From NCBI GenBank assembly GCA_023439505.1, contig JAEXNR010000034.1, forward strand, positions 18,160 to 82,159: a stretch of 64,000 nucleotides of DNA, given 5' to 3'. Shown one piece after another: positions 58,550-64,000 of the stretch. Origin of the DNA: Bacillota bacterium. Lineage in GTDB: Bacteria; Bacillota; Clostridia; Lachnospirales; Lachnospiraceae. Within the stretch, counting starts at the first letter, position 1, and each line of letters opens with the position of its first letter. Made by a program: the position numbers and the translations under genes. The notes below the pieces were generated by a model. The model worked only from the letters and a program-made list of their open reading frames with translations, had not been told where the DNA came from and did not search any database.

Positions 58550-58579
58550 TTGTTTTGTTTCATACTTTTGTATTATAAT
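58550..58579 (+). promoter_or_regulatory. Probable promoter in the 58360-58720 gap
   Basis: TTGTTT (58550-58555), 18-base spacer, TATAAT (58574-58579), leading to the DUF951 gene. The rest of this 361-base divergent gap (very AT-rich on the left) shows no other convincing element; the 130-base leader after the promoter has CACCCGG / TCGGGGTG, which could pair. Confidence 0.5.
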
Positions 58580-58720
58580 AAGAATTATTTAGAAAATATC
58601 AATTACATTTTGAGGGAATTACTCACCCGGGAAACAACGAACAAAGATTGGGAAGAATTATTTCCGATGTCGGGGTGACAGGTGGCGTAAGAATTGTTTT
58701 GATCTCAGGGAGGTAAATAG

Positions 58721-58921
58721 ATGGATCTCAATGTAGGAGAAATTGTGAAATTAAAAAAACAGCATCCCTGCGGCAGCAGTGAATGGGAAATTCTCAGGGT
58801 GGGAATGGATTTTAGATTAAAATGTATGGGCTGTGGTCATCAGATCATGATTCCCCGAAAACAGGTAGAAAAAAATATACGGCAGGTAAAAAAGCCAAAT
58901 GTCGATGAAATCAACGGATAA
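58721..58921 (+). CDS. DUF951 family small protein
   Basis: A 66-residue conserved Firmicute protein of unknown role. MDLNVGEIVKLKKQHPCGSSEWEI and RLKCMGCGHQIMIPRKQVEK carry one Cys and a CxxC-G-H motif, fit for a zinc-binding ribbon. It has a GGGAGG site before ATG 58721 and is followed 17 bases on by the HAD gene. In other Clostridia it is often near DNA-replication or ychF genes. Confidence 0.9.
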   Translation: MDLNVGEIVKLKKQHPCGSSEWEILRVGMDFRLKCMGCGHQIMIPRKQVEKNIRQVKKPNVDEING

Positions 58922-58938
58922 AAGAAAGGAATTACAGA

Positions 58939-59589
58939 ATGAAGTATCTGCTTTTTGACTTAGATGGAACACTTACAGAACCTAAGGCCGGAATAACAAA
59001 ATCAATTCAGTATGCTTTAAAATGCAGCAACATCATCATTGATGATCCTGACGTGCTGGCTGAGCATATTGGTCCTCCGCTAAAGGATGTTTTTATGGGC
59101 AGCTATGGATTAGAGGAAGAAGATGCAGATAAGGCGATTATATATTACCGGGAATATTTTGAAGAATATGGAATGTATGATAATGAGGTGTATAAAGGAA
59201 TCGAAAGGCTTCTTCAGAAGCTGAGAGACGAGGAGAAGATCATGATTGTGGCAACTTCAAAGCCGGAGAAGTTTGCAAGAATGATTTTGGAGCACTTTTC
59301 ACTGGCAGAATATTTTGAAGATATCTGCGGAGCCACCATGGATGGAAGCCGTTCGAAAAAAGAGGACGTTATCCGATATGCTTTAACAAAGAATGGTATC
59401 TCAGATGCCGCTCAGGCGGTGATGATAGGCGATAGAATGTATGATATCGTTGGAGCAAAACAGGTTGGATTAATATCCATCGGTGTTTTATACGGCTATG
59501 GCAGCAGGAATGAAATTGAGGAAGCGCAGGCGGATTATATTGTGGGGACAACTATGGAGCTTTACGATACAATTATGGGACTGGGATAA
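58939..59589 (+). CDS. HAD-family phosphatase (phosphoglycolate-phosphatase-like)
   Basis: A 216-residue HAD hydrolase. Motif I DLDGTLTEP (nucleophile Asp), a four-helix cap domain (about 15-85), motif II VATSKPE (Thr/Ser), motif III Lys near SRSKKEDVI, and motif IV MIGDRMYDIVGAKQVG are all present. Family substrates include phosphoglycolate, pyrophosphate (PpaX) and nucleotides; not distinguishable here. Downstream of the DUF951 gene, likely same transcript. Confidence 0.9.
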   Translation: MKYLLFDLDGTLTEPKAGITKSIQYALKCSNIIIDDPDVLAEHIGPPLKDVFMGSYGLEEEDADKAIIYYREYFEEYGMYDNEVYKGIERLLQKLRDEEKIMIVATSKPEKFARMILEHFSLAEYFEDICGATMDGSRSKKEDVIRYALTKNGISDAAQAVMIGDRMYDIVGAKQVGLISIGVLYGYGSRNEIEEAQADYIVGTTMELYDTIMGLG

Positions 59590-59695
59590 AGGCACTGGGC
59601 ATTTTGAGAAGGACAAAGCAGCTCTTTGATGGTAACGGCAGGACGGCGTAGACTTGCAGGGATATCATTTGAGATGAGAAAGGGACAGGTGGATC

Positions 59696-60448
59696 ATGAA
59701 ATTTGTTTCATGGAATGTAAATGGGTTAAGGGCATGTGTAAACAAGGGATTTGAGGAATTCTTTCGTAAAGCAGATGCGGATTTCTTCTGCCTTCAAGAG
59801 ACAAAATTGCAGCCGGAACAGGCAGAGGTAATGTTTGAAGGCTATCAAAGGTATTTAAATTCTGCAGTGAAAAAGGGGTATTCGGGAACGGCAATCTTTG
59901 CAAGAAAAGAGCCGATCAATGTCTTTTATGATCTGGGGATGGACAAACATAACGAGGAAGGCAGAGTCATCACATTAGAGTACGAAGAATTCTATCTGGT
60001 TACGGTCTATACACCCAATTCGCAAAAAGAGCTGGCGAGATTAAGCTATCGTATGGAATGGGAAGAGGATTTTCGTGTTTATGTAAAGGGGCTGGATGAG
60101 AGAAAGCCGGTGATCATTTGCGGTGATCTGAATGTGGCACACAGGGAGATTGACCTTAAGAATCCGAAGTCCAATAAGATGAATGCCGGATTTACTGTCC
60201 AGGAGCGGGAAGAGATGACAAAGCTTTTAGAAAGCGGATTTATTGATACCTTTCGATATAAATACCCTGATATGGAGGGGGCATATACCTGGTGGTCCTA
60301 TATGTTTAAGGCGAGAGAAAAAAATGCCGGATGGCGAATTGATTATTTTCTGATATCGGAAAGATTAAAGGATCGAATCGGAGACAGTATCATTCATATG
60401 GATATTATGGGCAGTGATCATTGTCCTGTGGAATTGGATCTGGTTTAA
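59696..60448 (+). CDS. xth: Exodeoxyribonuclease III / AP endonuclease
   Basis: A 250-residue ExoIII-type endonuclease of base-excision repair, cutting DNA at abasic sites. Seen: SWNVNGLRACVNKGFEEFF, FFCLQETKLQPEQ (metal Glu), VYTPNS, CGDLNVAHREIDLKNPK (catalytic Asp/Asn), and SDHCPVELDLV (His-Asp pair). Length and motifs are those of the Firmicute ExoA. AAAGGGACAGG precedes ATG 59696. Confidence 0.95.
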   Translation: MKFVSWNVNGLRACVNKGFEEFFRKADADFFCLQETKLQPEQAEVMFEGYQRYLNSAVKKGYSGTAIFARKEPINVFYDLGMDKHNEEGRVITLEYEEFYLVTVYTPNSQKELARLSYRMEWEEDFRVYVKGLDERKPVIICGDLNVAHREIDLKNPKSNKMNAGFTVQEREEMTKLLESGFIDTFRYKYPDMEGAYTWWSYMFKAREKNAGWRIDYFLISERLKDRIGDSIIHMDIMGSDHCPVELDLV

Positions 60449-60505
60449 TCAGAAACTGAGAATTAATCCGTAGTTGCAGGTTGAAGAAGTAAAGTGAGGT
60501 TTAAG

Positions 60506-61105
60506 ATGAAAATTTATGATATTTCACAGGAGTTATTTAGCGGTAATGTATATCCGGGTGATCCCGCTCCTGCTTATGAAAGAATCCTGGAAATTGAAAA
60601 AGGTGATCCCTGCAACTTAACCTCCGTACAAATGGGAGTGCATAATGCTACACATATGGATGCACCTTATCATTTCTATCGAAACGGAAAGAGTATAGAA
60701 CAACTGGATCTAAAGCGGTGCATCGGACCATGTACTGTGGTGGAATTTCATAAGAATGAGGAAATGAAGCTAAGAAATGCACTGGGAAACTGCCAAAAGC
60801 GCCTCCTGCTCAAGGGGGATGGAAACATCACCGTTGAGCTGGCAAAAGAAATAAATCAAAATGAAATTCTGCTGGTGGGCGTAGAGAGTCAAAGTGTCGG
60901 TCCAATCAGTGCCCCAATGGAGGTGCATCTGGAGCTATTGGGTCGGGAAGTAGTTCTATTGGAAGGATTGGTTTTAGAAGAGATTCCTGAAGGAGAGTAT
61001 TTTCTAGCCGCACTGCCGCTAAAGCTGGGCATGAGTGATGGGGCACCGTGCCGGGCAGTATTGTTAAAGCAGGAAGGAATCGAAGACGTTAATGAAGGTA
61101 TTTGA
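60506..61105 (+). CDS. Cyclase-family hydrolase (kynurenine-formamidase-like)
   Basis: A 199-residue metal-dependent amidohydrolase-like protein. The family signature HNATHMDAPYHF (His and Asp ligands, in the HxGTHxDxPxHF pattern) is present with ISQELFSGNVYPGDPAP at the start. Members include kynurenine formamidase and isatin hydrolase; the substrate is not determined, and there is no tryptophan-pathway gene beside it. ATG 60506 has GTGAGG upstream. Confidence 0.85.
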   Translation: MKIYDISQELFSGNVYPGDPAPAYERILEIEKGDPCNLTSVQMGVHNATHMDAPYHFYRNGKSIEQLDLKRCIGPCTVVEFHKNEEMKLRNALGNCQKRLLLKGDGNITVELAKEINQNEILLVGVESQSVGPISAPMEVHLELLGREVVLLEGLVLEEIPEGEYFLAALPLKLGMSDGAPCRAVLLKQEGIEDVNEGI

Positions 61106-61131
61106 GCTGTAATGAAGGGGTGTAATATTGA

Positions 61132-62199
61132 ATGGAAGCAATACGGATTAGAGCCGATCAGGCTGAGATAGGAATGGTAGTAGCATCTGATGTCTATACA
61201 TCAAGTGATCAACTGGTTTTTCTAAAAGGTACCATATTAGATAAACGTATGATTATAAAACTCAAGATTTATAATATCTTCGGCCTGTATATCTATCCTG
61301 CGGGGAATGAGGAGCTGAAGGTGGAATCTTATCTTGAACTGGTACGTAGTACCCGGGAATTTAAGAAGTTTACTCATTCTTACGTCGATACGCTAAAAGA
61401 GACAGAGAATAATTTTAATCGCATGATACAGGGGTGGGATAAATTAGATATCGAAAAGATGCTGGAGAGCACAGAGCATATTCTCAAGGAGGGCCGCAAT
61501 GGAATCCACGTTTTTGAGATGCTTCAAGGTATTCGGGATTATGATGATATGACCTTTGTACATAGTTTAAATGTGTCCATAATTGCCAGCGTTTTTGCAG
61601 ACTGGCTTAAATTCTCACCTCAGGAGAAGAGAGAGCTTACCCTTGCCGGGCTGTTTCATGATATTGGAAAACTGCTCGTACCTCAGGATATTTTAACAAA
61701 GGCAGAGAAGCTTACAAAGCAGGAATTTGATTTGATTAAAAAGCATACAGACAGAGGATATCAGGTTTTAAAGGATTACCCCATTGATATCAGGGTTAAA
61801 TTAGCGGCGCTGATGCATCATGAACGGTGTGACGGAAGCGGATATCCCAATGGATTTCGCTCAGATCAGATCGAAGCATTCTCTAAAATTATTGCAATTG
61901 CCGATGTATATGATGCAATGACCTCAAATAGAAAATACAGGGATGCCATATGTCCCTTTGCAGTGGTGGCTGAATTTGAAAAAGACGGATACCTTAAATT
62001 TGATCCAAAATATCTGATGGTATTCATGGAACGCATTGTTCAATCATATATGCATACCATTGTAAGGCTCAGTGACGGACGGGAGGGCGAAGTTATGATG
62101 ATCAATAAACTTACCATGTCAAGACCGGTGGTCAGAATCGGGACAGAGTTTGTTGATCTATCCAGGGAGCACCACCTTTCCATCACAGCTATTATTTAG
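61132..62199 (+). CDS. HD-GYP domain protein (c-di-GMP phosphodiesterase family), second paralogue
   Basis: A 355-residue paralogue of the protein at 37133, collinear from the first residues (IRADQAEIGMVVASDVYTSSD). HD-GYP residues are complete: FVHSLNVSIIA, LFHDIGKLLVPQDI, LIKKHTDRGYQVL, MHHERCDGSGYPNGFR and DVYDAMTSNRKYR. It is cytoplasmic and probably hydrolyses c-di-GMP. Its last four bases overlap the end of the convergent azlD gene. Confidence 0.9.
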   Translation: MEAIRIRADQAEIGMVVASDVYTSSDQLVFLKGTILDKRMIIKLKIYNIFGLYIYPAGNEELKVESYLELVRSTREFKKFTHSYVDTLKETENNFNRMIQGWDKLDIEKMLESTEHILKEGRNGIHVFEMLQGIRDYDDMTFVHSLNVSIIASVFADWLKFSPQEKRELTLAGLFHDIGKLLVPQDILTKAEKLTKQEFDLIKKHTDRGYQVLKDYPIDIRVKLAALMHHERCDGSGYPNGFRSDQIEAFSKIIAIADVYDAMTSNRKYRDAICPFAVVAEFEKDGYLKFDPKYLMVFMERIVQSYMHTIVRLSDGREGEVMMINKLTMSRPVVRIGTEFVDLSREHHLSITAII

Positions 62200-62531
62200 T
62201 GAAATATAAATTGAACCAGAAGCATATAAAGCACCGTGCCGCAGCCAATGCTGAGCAGGGTGTTTTTTTTCCATACATGGAGAGCAATAATAACTACTAT
62301 GCTGATTGCTTCCGGCAGGGCATGGGGGGCACTGGTAAAAGATATGCTTTTCAGGCAATAGACTACCAGCATGCCGATGATGGTATAAGGTAAGACATCT
62401 GCCAGATACTTTATGTATTTGGGAATTTCTTTCCTCTCGGGAAACAAGAGAAAGGGCAGCCATCTTGTGAGCTGGGTTCCCAAAGTAATCAATCCGATAA
62501 ATATCACGAACTGCATGATCGTATAATTCAT
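62196..62531 (-). CDS. azlD: AzlD-family branched-chain amino acid transport protein
   Basis: A 111-residue protein with three to four membrane segments (MQFVIFIGLITLGTQLTRWLPFLLF, YLADVLPYTIIGMLVVYCL, AISIVVIIALHVW), the small partner of AzlC in branched-chain amino acid (azaleucine) export. Its start overlaps the azlC stop by 4 bases, so the pair is translationally coupled. Confidence 0.9.
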   Translation of the reverse strand: MNYTIMQFVIFIGLITLGTQLTRWLPFLLFPERKEIPKYIKYLADVLPYTIIGMLVVYCLKSISFTSAPHALPEAISIVVIIALHVWKKNTLLSIGCGTVLYMLLVQFIFH

Positions 62532-63226
62532 TGTATCGTACCTCTTTGCATGGGCTTTTTTAATAGGGTAACAATCAAAATAATTGATATCATTGTCGGC
62601 AGCAGGAAATGATCAGGACCAAAGATGATAAGACATAGGATCCCACATAAAATGCCTGTAATGACAGGAAGATGATTGGTGGTTTGCTGCCACTGATTGA
62701 CTAAGATGACCACAAACAAGGCAGTCAGCACAAAATCAATTCCATTGGTATTAAACTGAATCAGGCTTCCAAGAACTGCACCGACCACAGAACCCGTGAT
62801 CCAGTAGATCTGATCTAACAAAGAGACATAAAACATAAATAATCTGCGCTCGATTCCCTCCGGAGGTTCTGTCGAACAAAGAATAGAGAAACTCTCATCG
62901 GTTAGTGAGAAGATGAGATAGGGTTTAAATTTTCCCATACCCCGATATTTCCCCAGCATGGATATGCCGTAGAACAGATGTCTTGCATTTACCATCAGGG
63001 TCATAAAAAAGGTATTCAGCGGGTGAAATCCTGCACTGAGCAGGGCAACAGCAACGAATTGCATGGATCCGGCATAGATAAAGATACTGGAGAGTAAGAC
63101 CCATAGAAGAGAGATCCCTTTGCTGTTCATTAAAATACCATAAGCGGCACCCAGAACAAGATAACCGGTCATGACAGGTATGGTGTGGGGAAAGGCAGCA
63201 AAAAGAGCTGCTTTTTTATGATTCAT
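62528..63226 (-). CDS. azlC: AzlC-family amino acid permease
   Basis: A 232-residue membrane protein with AFPHTIPVMTGYLVLGAAYGILM, FIYAGSMQFVAVALLSAGFHPLNTFFMTLMVNARHLFYGISM (quoted in part: YAGSMQFVAV, VNARHLFYG) and FSLTDESFSIL, all typical for AzlC. With AzlD it forms an exporter for branched-chain amino acids or relatives. The start at ATG 63226 has AAAGGA upstream; the ATG at 63244 lacks a site. Confidence 0.92.
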   Translation of the reverse strand: MNHKKAALFAAFPHTIPVMTGYLVLGAAYGILMNSKGISLLWVLLSSIFIYAGSMQFVAVALLSAGFHPLNTFFMTLMVNARHLFYGISMLGKYRGMGKFKPYLIFSLTDESFSILCSTEPPEGIERRLFMFYVSLLDQIYWITGSVVGAVLGSLIQFNTNGIDFVLTALFVVILVNQWQQTTNHLPVITGILCGILCLIIFGPDHFLLPTMISIILIVTLLKKPMQRGTIQ

Positions 63227-63310
63227 GGAGCAGGTTCCTTTCATTCATCAATTACGTTTTAATCAATGGTTTTGATACAATATGTTTGTAGAGATATCCT
63301 ACATCGTAAC

Positions 63311-63721
63311 TTAGGAATAAATCTTTGAGGTTCCAATATATACAGGAGCAAAATCTTCTGTATCGGCGCATAAGAAACCGGAAAACCTTACTATGATCTT
63401 TTCGAAGATGGAGATTACCGTATTCAGATCGGATTCCAAAAGATTGACGGTAAAAATAGCGCTGATATTACGTTCTTTAACAAATGCAGCGTCGGAGGGG
63501 TTATGATTTGGAAGAGGAAGAGACTCAAGATCAATATGATCCGTATTGGGAAGTTCTATTTCGAGGATGTTCATCTCGTCCCATAATTCAAGTATAAGAT
63601 CGCTTTGACCCTGTAATAAATCCTTGATATCTCTTGCCATAATATTATAAGGTGTCATATAGAGAAGATCGATATAGGTACTCTCTTTTATAATTTCATT
63701 TGCCGGTTTCTTTTTTCCCAT
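63311..63721 (-). CDS. Hypothetical protein
   Basis: A 136-residue protein I do not recognise. It starts with a Lys-rich MGKKKPANEIIK, then YIDLLYMTPYNIMARDIKDLL and a second part, FVKERNISAIFTVNLLESDLNTVISIFEKIIVRFSGFLCADTEDF (mixed alpha/beta; here given in outline). No membrane span or signal peptide. ATG 63721 has AAAGGA eight bases upstream; a longer frame to 63796 overlaps the inverted repeat at 63774-63793 and is unlikely. Confidence 0.6.
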   Translation of the reverse strand: MGKKKPANEIIKESTYIDLLYMTPYNIMARDIKDLLQGQSDLILELWDEMNILEIELPNTDHIDLESLPLPNHNPSDAAFVKERNISAIFTVNLLESDLNTVISIFEKIIVRFSGFLCADTEDFAPVYIGTSKIYS

Positions 63722-63773
63722 GGAGGAGTCCTTTCTTAATAAACAGCCATTGAGCTTAATAATCAATATCATT

Positions 63774-63793
63774 CCCAATAAACATCTATTGGG
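63774..63793. promoter_or_regulatory. Inverted repeat upstream of the terminal hypothetical gene
   Basis: CCCAATA (63774-63780) and TATTGGG (63787-63793) flank a six-base spacer; related CATTCCCA pieces recur at 63770 and about 63811, which could be a small operator array. Beyond 63830 to the window end I see no supported gene, apart from a possible minus-strand tail ending at 63938 with too few residues to call. Confidence 0.4.
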
Positions 63794-64000
63794 CATAATG
63801 ATAAATAATCATTCCCATTGAATAGATATTATAATACATGTCTTCAAAATTCGCAACCATTCCTGCTGCCCCACAGCTCTGAAAGGTAAACTTCTTTATA
63901 TTTCTCTGATTTTGCTCAAAACAGTAATTGTGGAAATCTATCCTCTGTTTTGCCATTTCTCAGGTAGGTTATCCACATCGCATAAGCAGACTAATTTACT

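Noticed and set aside
1..64000. CRISPR arrays, insertion sequences, prophage or tRNA genes
   Set aside because: I saw no regularly spaced repeats with unique spacers, no transposase or integrase motifs, and no tRNA cloverleaf in the gaps.
63938..64000. Tail of a minus-strand gene entering from the right edge
   Set aside because: Only about 20 residues before a stop are visible, with nothing to identify them.

Overview
This window looks like the chromosome of a spore-forming anaerobic Firmicute, most likely a Lachnospiraceae / Clostridium cluster XIVa species. The evidence is a moderately AT-rich composition, strong AGGAGG-type ribosome binding sites, spore genes (spmA/spmB, a LysM-GH18 SleL-like protein, a CotS-like kinase, ytvI), a large SRP RNA of the Gram-positive type, a T-box and a SAM-I leader, radical-SAM activases, and a TM1266-type regulator of [FeFe]-hydrogenase systems. 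I see no insertion sequence, prophage, CRISPR array or tRNA. Most of the window is ordinary core genome; the accessory-looking part is the first 8 kb.

Region by region. 1-7.9 kb is a catabolic island: class II aldolase (cut by the window edge), a PfkA-superfamily kinase with an unusual active site, a TSUP permease, then leftward LacI regulator and LarC (nickel-pincer cofactor), and rightward a triosephosphate-isomerase homologue and a LarA-family (DUF2088) nickel-pincer racemase/epimerase. The LacI gene and TIM gene diverge from a region with palindromic operators. A leader motif (hairpin plus ribosome binding site) occurs in tandem before the kinase and again before the TIM gene. 8-11.3 kb holds a LysM-GH18 protein with replaced catalytic residues, an orphan protein and a GNAT. 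11.5-13.4 kb is a diguanylate cyclase fused to a LacI-type sugar-binding sensor. 13.4-21.7 kb is the conserved yaaO-kinase-yaaR-holB-ricT-yabB-rsmI-abrB neighbourhood of Firmicutes, with a guanylate-kinase-like protein where Bacillus has tmk, and a membrane TPR/MORN-like protein inserted before the AbrB-family gene. 21.9-27.2 kb has spmAB, the AmmeMemoRadiSam pair, a TatD nuclease and rsmA.

27.4-35.3 kb mixes lineage-specific unknowns with nrdG-like activase, GNAT, tadA and the SRP RNA; the dnaX gene that usually follows in this order is absent, and two unknown genes (a CNB-domain protein and a TPR-ATPase) stand there. 35.7-39.9 kb has murA, an HD-GYP protein and metK under a SAM-I riboswitch. 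40.1-46.1 kb has a two-component system, an ArsR regulator, an unassigned structured leader RNA with terminator, a TM1266-like regulator and a complete NitT/TauT-type ABC transporter. 46.2-53 kb has a cytidylate-kinase-like protein, ytvI, T-box-controlled proS, cca and a CotS-like gene. 53-64 kb holds PEGA and coiled-coil membrane proteins, pgi, a hemolysin-III-like protein, DUF951, a HAD phosphatase, exonuclease III, a cyclase-family hydrolase, a second HD-GYP protein, azlCD and an orphan.

Best candidates for something undescribed: the nickel-pincer/aldolase/kinase island with its repeated leader, and the terminator-coupled RNA at 42932-43078 upstream of the TM1266-ABC transporter operon. 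All family calls are by eye from motifs; no database search was run.
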